DNA of 64,000 bases from Wocania_A sp965224845 (lineage in GTDB: Bacteria > Bacteroidota > Bacteroidia > Flavobacteriales > Flavobacteriaceae). The notes below the pieces were generated by a model. The model worked only from the letters and a program-made list of their open reading frames with translations, was not told where the DNA came from and made no database searches. The DNA is taken from NCBI GenBank assembly GCA_965224845.1, contig CBDDAJ010000026.1, forward strand, positions 372,001 to 436,000. The letters run 5' to 3'. Shown in pieces: positions 44,630 to 53,493 of this stretch. A program made the translations under genes and the position numbers. The first letter of the stretch is position 1; each line of letters begins with the position of its first letter.

Positions 44630-46477
44630 TTAGTTGTCTTTGTCTTTAGATTTTATTGAAATACCATCCCCATCTATATTTACTTTAACCTCTTCACTAT
44701 TTGCTTTTACCCCGGTTTTGTCAATTTTTAAACTAGAGCTGTCTACAGTTACTTTCAAGCCTTTTTCGTTTATTTTAAGACTTGAATTTTCATCCTTTAA
44801 ATCTACATCTACTTCATAATCTTCTTCAATAGGACAGTCTAAACATTCAATATCATCTTCTAAAATTTTTAAATATTGATTTGCATCATTATGTGTTATA
44901 ATAGTGCCGTTGTAATTGTGATAGTAGAAAAATGTTTTTGAGTTCTCATGACATTTTATAACAGTGCCTTCTGGTAAATATAGCGTAAGTAATATTTCCT
45001 GGTCGCTAAACTTATTCTCAGAATGGGTAGTGAAATATGAATCAAGAAGTAAAACATCGTTTTTTAAAGCATAATTGTAGTTAATGTTTTTAGCACGTTC
45101 TATGGCTCTTTCATAGTTTCTGCCATCGGCACTTCTATCAATTCTTAATGTGGCTAAAGAGTCTGTGGTAGATTTGACTATAATCGCTATGTCTGAAGAA
45201 AAAATGGTTTTATTTCCGTTTTCATCATGAATAAGTTTAAAAGACTCACTATGCCTGTTTGTACCGTTTCTATATAAATCGTTACCTAACATTTTTAGAT
45301 TAATGGTGTCGTTTGCAGTAATTTGCAATTCTCTCTTTTCTATAACATGCTCTTCAAAAGCATGTTCGCTAACTTGTCTAACACCAGCAATAACTAATCC
45401 TATAATGGAGATTAGCCATACTCCTAAAAGTGTAAATTTTGCAATATTACCTATAGATTTTAGATTGTTAATAAGAATTTTCAATCCTAAATAGAACAAA
45501 AAGAAAAAGGGTATACCTACGGCAAAAAAGGTTAATAATGATACTAGCCATACAGGCGTATTACCTGCATTAACAATATCTGCATGATCTAGCCAAGGGA
45601 TATTAATGATGTCTACAACTCCTAAAGAAAATAGGGTTACTATTAAAGCAATTAAGGTTGAAGCTCCTACAATCATTAATATAATACCAATAAATTTTGC
45701 AAAAACCTTAAAGAAAAACATAATAACATCTCCAATAGTATCAAAAAATGTTCTTGAAGACGATTTTATTTTGTTGCCTTGTTTTTGAAGGTCTACTTTC
45801 TTTGCAGCCCCAGAAACAGAATCGCTTACATTTTTAGCAGCCCCGGAAACAGAATCTGTTACATTTTTAGCAACATCACTTACTGTTTCTGTAACGTTTT
45901 CAAATCCATCTCTAATTTTTTTTTCAATATTACTAATGTTAACCGGATCTCCGGTCATCATTATTTTTTCTGAAGTTGTTTGCGCTTCAGGAACTAAAAC
46001 CCAAAGCAGAATGTATAAAAGAATTCCTGTCCCGGCTCCAAATATTAAAATAATCCAAGCTAAGCGTACCCATAATACATCAATTCCAAAATAGTGTCCT
46101 AGTCCGGAAGATACTCCACCAATATAAGAATTGTCGGTATCTCTAAATAATTTTTTTGATGGCGCTGTTTTTCTCTTATAGGTTGTCTGTGGTTCATCCT
46201 CAAATATTTCGTCGTCTACCAAATAATCTTCTGGTTGACCCATAATAGAAATAACCTCGTCTACTTCTTTAATACCTATAACCTGTTTGTTGTTTTGTAC
46301 ACGCTCATTGAAAAGTTCAGAAATACGAGCTTCTATGTCCGATATAATTTCAGAACGACCTTGAGAGTCTGTAAATGAACGTTTTATAGCCTCAAGATAG
46401 CGTTGTAGTTTTAAGTAAGCATCTTCATCTATATGAAAAAATATACCTGCTAAATTTATGTTGACTGTTTTATTCAT
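44630..46477 (-). CDS. PspC-domain membrane protein
   Basis: 615 residues. N-terminal ~100 residues cytoplasmic; PspC domain with 'SYIGGVSSGLGHYFGIDVLW' and a TM (about 130-160); a stretch of 11-residue repeats (about 195-227: VTETVSDVAKN, VTDSVSGAAKN, VSDSVSGAAKK); three further TM segments (about 245-365); a periplasmic domain with short strands and a run of alternating 'VKVNIDGDG'-like strands at the C-terminus. Starts inside the PadR gene end (4-bp overlap). Proposed to sense membrane or envelope stress; this is by domain analogy. Confidence 0.9.
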   Translation of the reverse strand: MNKTVNINLAGIFFHIDEDAYLKLQRYLEAIKRSFTDSQGRSEIISDIEARISELFNERVQNNKQVIGIKEVDEVISIMGQPEDYLVDDEIFEDEPQTTYKRKTAPSKKLFRDTDNSYIGGVSSGLGHYFGIDVLWVRLAWIILIFGAGTGILLYILLWVLVPEAQTTSEKIMMTGDPVNISNIEKKIRDGFENVTETVSDVAKNVTDSVSGAAKNVSDSVSGAAKKVDLQKQGNKIKSSSRTFFDTIGDVIMFFFKVFAKFIGIILMIVGASTLIALIVTLFSLGVVDIINIPWLDHADIVNAGNTPVWLVSLLTFFAVGIPFFFLFYLGLKILINNLKSIGNIAKFTLLGVWLISIIGLVIAGVRQVSEHAFEEHVIEKRELQITANDTINLKMLGNDLYRNGTNRHSESFKLIHDENGNKTIFSSDIAIIVKSTTDSLATLRIDRSADGRNYERAIERAKNINYNYALKNDVLLLDSYFTTHSENKFSDQEILLTLYLPEGTVIKCHENSKTFFYYHNYNGTIITHNDANQYLKILEDDIECLDCPIEEDYEVDVDLKDENSSLKINEKGLKVTVDSSSLKIDKTGVKANSEEVKVNIDGDGISIKSKDKDN

Positions 46478-46815
46478 TTTTTTGTTGTTTTTTGGCTTGT
46501 TACTATAGTTACTGCATTATGTAATTCACTCCAAGTAGTGTTTAATTCTTTTAAAAACAGTTTACCAGTTTCTGTTAAACCGTAATATTTCCTTGGTGGA
46601 CCAGAGGTTGATTCTTCCCATCTGTAATTTAGAAGACCTGCGTTTTTAAGTCTTGTTAGTAGTGGATAAATAGTACCTTCTACAACAAGCAATTTGGCGT
46701 CTTTTAGGGTGCCTAAAATTTCTGCTACATAAGCATCGTCGTCTTTTAAGACCGATAGTATGCAGAATTCTAATACGCCTTTACGCATCTGTGCTTTTGT
46801 GTTTTCTATTTTCAT
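46474..46815 (-). CDS. PadR-family transcriptional regulator
   Basis: 113 residues: winged helix with 'MRKGVLEFCILSVLKDDDAYVAEIL' (shortened: GVLEFCILSVL), 'VVEGTIYPLLTRLKNAGLL' and 'SGPPRKYYGLTETG', the family signatures. Translationally coupled to the pspC gene by a 4-bp overlap, so it most likely controls its own operon. TACATTTG (46849-46842, minus strand) is a good -7 element. Confidence 0.95.
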   Translation of the reverse strand: MKIENTKAQMRKGVLEFCILSVLKDDDAYVAEILGTLKDAKLLVVEGTIYPLLTRLKNAGLLNYRWEESTSGPPRKYYGLTETGKLFLKELNTTWSELHNAVTIVTSQKTTKK

Positions 46816-46841
46816 TTGTTGAATTTTATTGTTTTAGAAGT

Positions 46842-46849
46842 CAAATGTA
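46842..46849 (-). promoter_or_regulatory. -7 element of the PadR-PspC operon
   Basis: TACATTTG on the minus strand, 27 bases before the PadR start. No clear -33 TTG. Confidence 0.5.
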
Positions 46850-46974
46850 ATTCGCATTAAACTTTGATTAATAATTTAAAGGATTTAGTGGCTCATTTCA
46901 TATTCTAAAGCATTATAATATGGTGAAACTGTTCATTTTTTGATTGATTTGATTGATGAATGTTTTGATGAAAT

Positions 46975-47421
46975 TTATTTTAAAAAATTAATGGTTAATG
47001 GATAATGGTATATCTCACCATCTCTAGCTTTTAAACTTGCTATAATTATAAATACAAGCTCTAAAATAAAACCTACTATGGCAAAAGCTCCCAGAGTGCC
47101 ACCTATATAAAGTAATGGTGATGGTTCTCCTATATTAATATGAAAATCATGAAAACCATTAAAATCTATAAAGTCTATGCCATTAAAAATTTTAAAAATA
47201 AAAAATGGAATTGTTAAGGTTCCTAAAATAATGGCGTATAGTAAGATACTTATCTGAAAATTAATAGCTTGTTTGCCATGAGTATCTATAAAATCAGATT
47301 TATCTTTGTTGGTAACCCATAATATTATGGGACCAATAAAATTTCCAAACGGAAATATAAACCTACTAAAGGTTGATAAATGAATAAATGTTGCGATGTT
47401 TTTTTGATGATTGTCTAGCAT
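46975..47421 (-). CDS. DUF4870 membrane protein
   Basis: 148 residues with three to four TM segments; 'FIFPFGNFIGPIILWVTNKDKSDFIDTHGKQAINFQI' core (the N-K-D--FID-HGKQA-NFQ block) is diagnostic for DUF4870. Function unknown. Divergent from the DUF4442 gene across ~140 bp. Confidence 0.88.
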   Translation of the reverse strand: MLDNHQKNIATFIHLSTFSRFIFPFGNFIGPIILWVTNKDKSDFIDTHGKQAINFQISILLYAIILGTLTIPFFIFKIFNGIDFIDFNGFHDFHINIGEPSPLLYIGGTLGAFAIVGFILELVFIIIASLKARDGEIYHYPLTINFLK

Positions 47422-47563
47422 GATTTTAAAACATATAATAGTTTCTTATGCAAATATATGTCTAAAAGAAGGTATTATGTTACGCATAGTACTTAAATTT
47501 AACAAAATTTTAACAAATTGATATGTCGATTATTTTCGATAGTTTTGATAAAATAAATTTATA

Positions 47564-48019
47564 ATGAAGTTAACACCTAGTAAAATAAACACATTCAACA
47601 TTTTTAAGTTACCAGCAGTTTCCCTTATGGGTGTTAGAGTTAAATCTATTAATAATACTTCTTGTACAGTATCGGTTAAGCATAGATGGATAAATCAAAA
47701 CCCATTCAAATCATTGTTTTGGGCCGTTCAGGGTATGGCTGCAGAACTTACAACTGGTGCTATTGTAATGGCAAAGATTCAAGACAGTGGTAAAAAAGTT
47801 TCAATGCTGGTAACCACAAATAATGCAGCATTTACAAAAAAAGCTACTGGTAGAATTACATTTGTTTGTAACGATGGTGAACTAATAGATGAGGCTTTGC
47901 GAAAAACTATTGAAACAGGAGAAGGGCAAACCATTTGGATGAAATCTGTAGGAACTAATAAGGATGGTGTGGTTGTTTCTACCTTTAATTTTGAATGGAG
48001 TATTAAAATAAAACAGTAA
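47564..48019 (+). CDS. DUF4442 hot-dog-fold protein
   Basis: 151 residues resembling DUF4442, a thioesterase-like hot-dog fold: 'MGVRVKSINNTSCTVSVKHRWINQNPFKSLFWAVQGMAAE' area (conserved N-F-S-F-A-M-A-E-like pattern). Catalytic activity not shown for the family. Confidence 0.8.
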   Translation: MKLTPSKINTFNIFKLPAVSLMGVRVKSINNTSCTVSVKHRWINQNPFKSLFWAVQGMAAELTTGAIVMAKIQDSGKKVSMLVTTNNAAFTKKATGRITFVCNDGELIDEALRKTIETGEGQTIWMKSVGTNKDGVVVSTFNFEWSIKIKQ

Positions 48020-48167
48020 GCAGTCTCAGTATTAAGTTATTCTCATTAAAATTTGACTCAGGAAAAGCTTTGCGTCTTAGTGTCTTTGCGCGAAAATAAT
48101 TTTAAGTCTGTGTAACAAATCATAAAACAAATCAACATATAAACGAATCAACAAAAACATTAAAAAG

Positions 48168-48968
48168 ATGACAGCACACGAAATTGATTATAGAATTTAT
48201 GGCGAAGAAATGCAATATGTAGAAATTGAACTGGACCCACAAGAAGGTGTAGTAGCCGAAGCTGGAAGTTTTATGATGATGGATGAAGGCATTAAAATGG
48301 AAACCATTTTTGGTGACGGTTCTCAAAAAGATTCAGGATTTTTAGGAAAGATTCTTGGAGCTGGAAAACGGATCCTTACTGGAGAAAGCTTATTTATGAC
48401 GGCTTTTTATAATGATTATGTAGGGAAACGAAATGTTTCTTTTGCATCACCATACCCGGGAAAGATTATTCCAATAGATTTAACAGAGTTTGGAGGTAAA
48501 TTTATTTGTCAAAAAGATGCCTTTTTATGTGCAGCAAAAGGCGTTAGTGTTGGTATAGAATTTTCTAAGAAATTAGGAAGAGGTTTATTTGGAGGAGAAG
48601 GGTTTATTATGCAAAAACTAGAAGGCGATGGTATGGCATTTGTTCACGCCGGAGGAACTATGGCAAAAAAAGAATTACAAGCAGGTGAAACATTACGTGT
48701 AGATACTGGTTGTGTAGTTGGTTTTGATCAAACTGTAGATTATGATATTGAATTTGTTGGAGGAATTAAAAACACTGTATTTGGAGGAGAAGGTTTGTTT
48801 TTTGCTAAGCTTCAAGGTCCCGGAACAGTTTATATACAATCATTACCCTTTAGTAGGTTAGCAGGTCGTGTTTTGGCATCGGCTCCAAGAGGTGGCGGTA
48901 AAGATAAGGGAGAAGGCAGTATACTTGGAGGTTTAGGAGATTTATTAGATGGAGATAATAGGTTTTAA
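48168..48968 (+). CDS. AIM24/TIGR00266-family protein
   Basis: 266 residues. 'YVEIELDPQEGVVAEAGSFMMMD' at the N-terminus, 'GKIIPIDLTEFGGKFICQKDAFLCAA', 'VHAGGTMAKKELQAGETLRVDTGCVVGF' and 'GPGTVYIQSLPFSRLAGR' define the family (AIM24-like, doubled beta barrel). The role in bacteria is unknown. Alone, with ~150 bp upstream without obvious gene. Confidence 0.92.
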   Translation: MTAHEIDYRIYGEEMQYVEIELDPQEGVVAEAGSFMMMDEGIKMETIFGDGSQKDSGFLGKILGAGKRILTGESLFMTAFYNDYVGKRNVSFASPYPGKIIPIDLTEFGGKFICQKDAFLCAAKGVSVGIEFSKKLGRGLFGGEGFIMQKLEGDGMAFVHAGGTMAKKELQAGETLRVDTGCVVGFDQTVDYDIEFVGGIKNTVFGGEGLFFAKLQGPGTVYIQSLPFSRLAGRVLASAPRGGGKDKGEGSILGGLGDLLDGDNRF

Positions 48969-49092
48969 GTGTTAAATTTTCATTAATTTAAAAAAGCAAT
49001 GCAATTTTTTATTAAATTTAGGTGTTAAATAAAAAAACATAGCCTATACGTAACTCTACCTTTAATTTAAACCAAAATCCTAATTAGTAATT

Positions 49093-49290
49093 ATGGCAAG
49101 AGCAATGCTAGAGTATACCAAAACGGTACTTAAAAAAGTTAGTTTTGATGCTACGTTGTTTTGCAAAGAGGTACAAAAAGCGGTAAGTAGATTATTGCCT
49201 TATGAGATTGAAGAGCTTAAAGTTTTTATTCATTCTCTTGTACAGCAGAACCCGGAATTAAATCAATGTTTAATCTATTTAAAAGCATAA
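49093..49290 (+). CDS. Small conserved-looking protein, unknown
   Basis: 65 residues, helical, basic at the N-terminus; one Cys pair (CKEVQKAVSRLLPYEIEEL, then QCLIYL at the end). Good start context and its own terminator directly after the stop make it a real gene. I do not recognise a family. Confidence 0.65.
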   Translation: MARAMLEYTKTVLKKVSFDATLFCKEVQKAVSRLLPYEIEELKVFIHSLVQQNPELNQCLIYLKA

Positions 49291-49317
49291 AAAAAAGCGA
49301 CTATTAGTCGCTTTTTT
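49291..49317. terminator. Bidirectional terminator between the small gene and oxyR
   Basis: AAAAAAGCGACT, ATT, AGTCGCTTTTTT. It serves both convergent genes. Confidence 0.88.
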
Positions 49318-49325
49318 AGTTTAAT

Positions 49326-50264
49326 TTATTTAGGAATCGGACTAATGATTTCTACATTTTGAAAAGCAATTGCGCCACGAATAATACTGGATATAACATC
49401 TTGTAATGCTTCTATGATCTGCATTTTTAATTCGCTTTTATGGTAAATTAAACTTACTTCTCTGGCAGGTGAAGGCTCATTAAAATGATGTAAATTCTCT
49501 TTTTCTTTTTCGTTAACATCTAAAGTATGCAAATACGGTAAGAGGGTCATTCCCAGCCCTTCGTTTGATAACTTTATAAGGGTTTCTATACTGCCACTTT
49601 CTAATTGAAACTGATCATCAGTATGGGTTTTAAATACTTTGCATAGATTAATAACACCATCTCTAAAACAATGTCCGTCTTCAAGCAGCAGCATATCACT
49701 TATATCCAAATCTGATACATTAATCTTTTTGTTTGAATGCAAACGATGATTTTTTGGGATGTAGCTTACAAAAGGCTCAAAATACAGAACCCGCTCTTTA
49801 ATCATTTCGTTTTCAAGAGGTGTTGCAGCGATTGCTGCATCTAAATGCCCTTCAGTAATACGTTCTATAATTTCCTCGGTGGTTAATTCTTCTATTTTTA
49901 ACTTTACTTTGGGGTGTTTTTTTATAAATGTCTTTAAAAACATTGGCAAAAGCGTAGGCATTACCGTTGGTATAATACCAAGTTTAAATTCGCCTCCTAT
50001 AAAGCCTTTTTGCTGATCTACAATATCTTGAATTCTATATGATTCGTTAACAATATTTCTGGCTTGATTAACAATTTTTCGACCTACTTCGGTAAGTTCA
50101 ATAGGTTTTTTGCTTCTATCAAATATTTGTACTTCAAGTTGATCTTCAAGTTTTTGAATTTGCATACTAAGCGTAGGTTGTGTAACAAAACATTTTTCGG
50201 CTGCTTTAGTAAAATTTTGATTTTCGGCTACTGCTAAAACGTAATATAATTGTGTTATGGTCAT
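49326..50264 (-). CDS. oxyR: LysR-type peroxide regulator OxyR
   Basis: 312 residues from the ATG at 50264 (MTITQLYYVLAVAENQNF). N-terminal winged helix ('FTKAAEKCFVTQPTLSMQI'), C-terminal periplasmic-binding-like sensor. 'GHCFRDGVINLC' has the two redox cysteines of OxyR at the same spacing as C199 and C208 of E. coli. Divergent from dps, a known OxyR target, with a ~104-bp shared gap. Confidence 0.94.
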   Translation of the reverse strand: MTITQLYYVLAVAENQNFTKAAEKCFVTQPTLSMQIQKLEDQLEVQIFDRSKKPIELTEVGRKIVNQARNIVNESYRIQDIVDQQKGFIGGEFKLGIIPTVMPTLLPMFLKTFIKKHPKVKLKIEELTTEEIIERITEGHLDAAIAATPLENEMIKERVLYFEPFVSYIPKNHRLHSNKKINVSDLDISDMLLLEDGHCFRDGVINLCKVFKTHTDDQFQLESGSIETLIKLSNEGLGMTLLPYLHTLDVNEKEKENLHHFNEPSPAREVSLIYHKSELKMQIIEALQDVISSIIRGAIAFQNVEIISPIPK

Positions 50265-50336
50265 AAGTATCAATTTAGGTTATAAAAATATAAAAACTAT
50301 CAATAAAATTTATTAAAACACTCGTTAATTATAAAT

Positions 50337-50344
50337 TAAATTTG
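50337..50344 (+). promoter_or_regulatory. -7 element of dps
   Basis: TAAATTTG, 24 bases before the dps ATG. The gap upstream also holds ACTATCAATA and an AT-rich stretch where OxyR might bind; no complete ATAG-N7-CTAT palindrome is visible. Confidence 0.5.
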
Positions 50345-50368
50345 TAGTAAATAAAAATACACGTAAAA

Positions 50369-50848
50369 ATGACATATAATAGTATAGGTTTAAATGCCTC
50401 TAAAACAATAGACTTAGCTAATGATTTAAATCATTTACTGGCTAATTTTCAAATATATTATCAGAACTTACGAGGCATCCATTGGAATATTAAAGGCAAG
50501 CGTTTTTTTGACTTACATACAAAGTTTGAGGAGTTGTATACCGATGCTAACATAAAAGTTGATGAAATTGCAGAACGTATTTTAACTTTAGGAGAAAGCC
50601 CCTTGCATACTTTTGAAGACTATTCGGCTAAAGCGCAAGTTAAAGTGGGCAAAAATATTTCTGAAGATGATAAAGCAGTACGACTGATAGTAGATTCTTT
50701 AACCGAGCTTTTAAAAATTGAAAGAATTATTTTGAAAAAGTCTGGTGATGCAAACGATGAAGGAACAAACTCTATGGTGAGTGATTTTATAACCGAGCAA
50801 GAAAAAACAGTATGGATGATGAAAGCTTGGTTAAACGAAACCGTTTAA
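50369..50848 (+). CDS. dps: Dps ferritin-like DNA-protection protein
   Basis: 159 residues. Stores iron and shields DNA from peroxide. Ferroxidase residues in 'GIHWNIKGKRFFDLHTKFEELYTDANIKVDEIAERI' area (H, H, D, E: IHWNIKG, DLHTKFEEL, DEIAERI). Four-helix bundle length is right. Divergent from oxyR, so peroxide induction is expected. Confidence 0.96.
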   Translation: MTYNSIGLNASKTIDLANDLNHLLANFQIYYQNLRGIHWNIKGKRFFDLHTKFEELYTDANIKVDEIAERILTLGESPLHTFEDYSAKAQVKVGKNISEDDKAVRLIVDSLTELLKIERIILKKSGDANDEGTNSMVSDFITEQEKTVWMMKAWLNETV

Positions 50849-51012
50849 ATTTTTAGGTTGGTTGGTTAGTTTTAAAAGCGGCTTACTAGTTACTTATTGT
50901 AACCCAAGTAGGTCGTTTTTTTATAATGTATTAGTTCTCAAATGATGAACTGTATGTATCTAAAAAGACAGAGGGTATAAGGCAGACAGAATGCGGGGCT
51001 GGACTTATACAA

Positions 51013-52344
51013 TTACAGTAAACCTCTGGCCTTAATTTCTAAATATTTATTAATGGTATCGATGGTAAGGTTTTCTGGTGTGGTTAAAATCGAATAGATA
51101 CCGTATTTTTTTAACTCGTTAACAATTAAACGCTTTTCGAAGGCAAATTTTTCAGCTATTACCTTATCGTAAACTTGTTGTACGGTTTCGGCTTTCTCGG
51201 TAATAATACTGTTTAATTCAGTATTTTTAAAGAAAATAACAACGAGTAAATGGCTTTTAGCAATGGCTTTTAAATATGGAAGTTGCCTGTTTAAACCATC
51301 TAAGGTTTCAAAATTGGTATACATTAAAATAAGACTTCGCTGTGTGATATGCCTTTTTATGTTGCCGTATAGTCTGCTAAAATCACTTTCAAAAAAATCG
51401 GTTTTTACATTATATAGCGCTTCTAGAATAAGTTGCATTTGAGAACTCCTACGTTCAGCAACCACAATATTTTCAATCTTCTTAGAAAATGATAGCATAC
51501 CAGCTTTATCATGTTTTTTTAAAACAACATTACTTATTACAAGAGCTGCATTAATGGCATAATCTAAAAGGCTTAAACCGTTAAATGGCATTTTCATAAT
51601 GCGCCCTTTATCTATAATAGAGTAAATAGGTTGTGATTTTTCGTCTTGAAATTGATTAACCATTAATTGACTTCGCTTTGCAGTGGCTTTCCAATTTATT
51701 GTACGCAAATCATCACCTAAAACATAATCTTTAATTTGTTCAAACTCCATGGTATGACCAAGGCGACGCACTTTTTTTATACCATGCTCTAAAGCATTCT
51801 GATTAATATTTAAAAGTTCAAACTTTTTTAATTGTTTAAAACTTGGATAAGTTGGTACCATAGCCCCATTATTAAAAGCGAAACGCTTTGCTACTAATTT
51901 TATTACAGAAGAGGCATAAACGTTTAAGCTTCCAAAGTAATATTCACCGCGTTCCGTTGGTTTTAAATGATACTGGATTGATTTTGTTTTTCGAGTAGGT
52001 ATGTGATCTTTAATTTTAAAATCCCTTACCTGAAATTGTTCTGGGATTTCATCAATTATTTCAAGATGAATGGTAAATGGATAGTTGTTATTAATACTTA
52101 AATCAATGACATTTTTATCGCCATTGGAAAATTTATCGGGTAAAATTCTACGGGCTATAATTTTATTTTTACCAATGAAAATGATTAAAAAATCTAGAGC
52201 AAAAAGTAATACAAGCACTAAAATGGTGAGTTGTGCTATGTTGAATAATAACGGTACAAAATAACTTAAACCAAATAATACCACAATGCCAATGCCGGCG
52301 TAAAAAAAGCGTGGTTGTATGTAGAAAGGTTTAAAGAGTTTCAA
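51013..52344 (-). CDS. DUF58 membrane protein, TTG start
   Basis: 443 residues; two TM segments at the N-terminus (about 10-50), and the DUF58 signature 'DYVLGDDLRTINWKATAKRSQLMVNQF' (shortened: GDDLRTINWKATAKR, residues ~205-219), with a vWA-like domain after it. Only TTG at 52344-52342 fits as start; there is no ATG before a stop codon. The (TTAGGTG)7 array ends 5 bases upstream. Last gene of the SpoIIM-DUF4129-DUF4350-MoxR-DUF58 run. Such DUF58/MoxR pairs assemble or mature membrane complexes in other bacteria. Confidence 0.9.
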   Translation of the reverse strand: MKLFKPFYIQPRFFYAGIGIVVLFGLSYFVPLLFNIAQLTILVLVLLFALDFLIIFIGKNKIIARRILPDKFSNGDKNVIDLSINNNYPFTIHLEIIDEIPEQFQVRDFKIKDHIPTRKTKSIQYHLKPTERGEYYFGSLNVYASSVIKLVAKRFAFNNGAMVPTYPSFKQLKKFELLNINQNALEHGIKKVRRLGHTMEFEQIKDYVLGDDLRTINWKATAKRSQLMVNQFQDEKSQPIYSIIDKGRIMKMPFNGLSLLDYAINAALVISNVVLKKHDKAGMLSFSKKIENIVVAERRSSQMQLILEALYNVKTDFFESDFSRLYGNIKRHITQRSLILMYTNFETLDGLNRQLPYLKAIAKSHLLVVIFFKNTELNSIITEKAETVQQVYDKVIAEKFAFEKRLIVNELKKYGIYSILTTPENLTIDTINKYLEIKARGLL

Positions 52345-52349
52345 TTTTG

Positions 52350-52398
52350 TTAGGTGTTAGGTGTTAGGTGTTAGGTGTTAGGTGTTAGGTGTTAGGTG
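52350..52398. repeat. Heptanucleotide array, 7 copies, upstream of the DUF58 gene
   Basis: Seven perfect copies of TTAGGTG on the plus strand (CACCTAA on the coding strand), 49 bp, between moxR and the DUF58 start. Same unit as at 36255-36331 but opposite to the direction of transcription. Confidence 0.97.
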
Positions 52399-52420
52399 TG
52401 GCTGAATACTGAATACTTTT

Positions 52421-53491
52421 TTACCTCGGTATTTCAACAGTTTCAATTATTTGTTTTATAATTTGTTTACTGGATACTCCTTCCATTTCGCGTTCTGGCG
52501 TTACAATAACTCTGTGATGTAAAACTGGAATGGCAGCACGCTTAATATCTTCGGGGGTTACAAAATCGCGCCCAGACATAGCAGCAAACGCTTTGCTAGA
52601 TTTTAATATAGCTATAGAGGCTCTTGGAGATGCTCCTAAGTATAAAAATTGATTGCTTCGTGTGGCTACAATAAGTTCTGCGATGTATTTTAATAAATGT
52701 TCTTCAACTAAAATCTGAGTAACTAAATTTTGATACTCTGCGATTTGTTTGGCGGTTAAAAAAGACGAAATAGTTTCCGTTTTTTCGGTATCTCTTAATT
52801 GGTGTTCTCTTGAAAGAATTTCAATCTCTTCATTCAAATTGGGATAATCTACATCTATTTTAAACAAAAATCGATCTAATTGAGCTTCAGGTAAGCGATA
52901 GGTGCCTTCTTGTTCAACTGGGTTTTGAGTTGCCAAAACCATAAAAGGAGCGTCTAACTTAAACTTATTGCCATCAATAGTGATTTGTTGCTCTTCCATT
53001 ACTTCAAACAAAGCTGCTTGTGTTTTTGCAGGAGCTCTGTTAATTTCATCGATTAAAATCATGTTAGAAAAAATAGGCCCTTTTTTAAATTCAAATTCTG
53101 AGTCTTTTAAATTAAAAACAGAAGTTCCTAAAATGTCACTAGGCATAAGGTCTGGTGTAAATTGAATTCGGCTAAAACCAACACTCAACGATTTTGCCAA
53201 TAGCTTTGCAGTAATGGTTTTGGCTACACCAGGAACACCCTCAATAAGCGAATGCCCTTTAGCTAAAAGTGAGGCAATAAGCATATCTACCATATCTTTT
53301 TGACCCACAATTACTTTTCCTACTTCTTGCTTTATTTTTTCAACACTATTTTGAAGTTCGGTTAAATCCAACCGATTTTTAAATTGCAAACCATTAGTGT
53401 CTTCAAGCACACTGTCGTCTATAGAGGATACTACATTTTCTGGTTTGGGCATGAAACCTTGATGGTCTTTCTCTTCTTTATTTTCGTCCAT
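52421..53491 (-). CDS. MoxR-family AAA ATPase
   Basis: 356 residues. Walker A 'LIEGVPGVAKTITAKLLA', Walker B 'MILIDEINRAP', sensor 'VLATQNPVEQEGTYRLPEAQLDRF' (shortened: ATQNPVEQEGTY) and the C-terminal lid. A chaperone-like ATPase for the neighbouring DUF58 and membrane proteins. The first ~40 residues are a polar extension. Two bases from the DUF4350 gene. Confidence 0.95.
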   Translation of the reverse strand: MDENKEEKDHQGFMPKPENVVSSIDDSVLEDTNGLQFKNRLDLTELQNSVEKIKQEVGKVIVGQKDMVDMLIASLLAKGHSLIEGVPGVAKTITAKLLAKSLSVGFSRIQFTPDLMPSDILGTSVFNLKDSEFEFKKGPIFSNMILIDEINRAPAKTQAALFEVMEEQQITIDGNKFKLDAPFMVLATQNPVEQEGTYRLPEAQLDRFLFKIDVDYPNLNEEIEILSREHQLRDTEKTETISSFLTAKQIAEYQNLVTQILVEEHLLKYIAELIVATRSNQFLYLGASPRASIAILKSSKAFAAMSGRDFVTPEDIKRAAIPVLHHRVIVTPEREMEGVSSKQIIKQIIETVEIPR

Positions 53492-53493
53492 AA

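Noticed and set aside
46842..46849. PadR binding site in the promoter region
   Set aside because: No clear ATGT-N-ACAT palindrome is visible; only the -7 element can be supported.
50815..50825. GTTAAACGAA at the end of dps as a unit boundary
   Set aside because: It is coding sequence (WLNETV) and has no partner.
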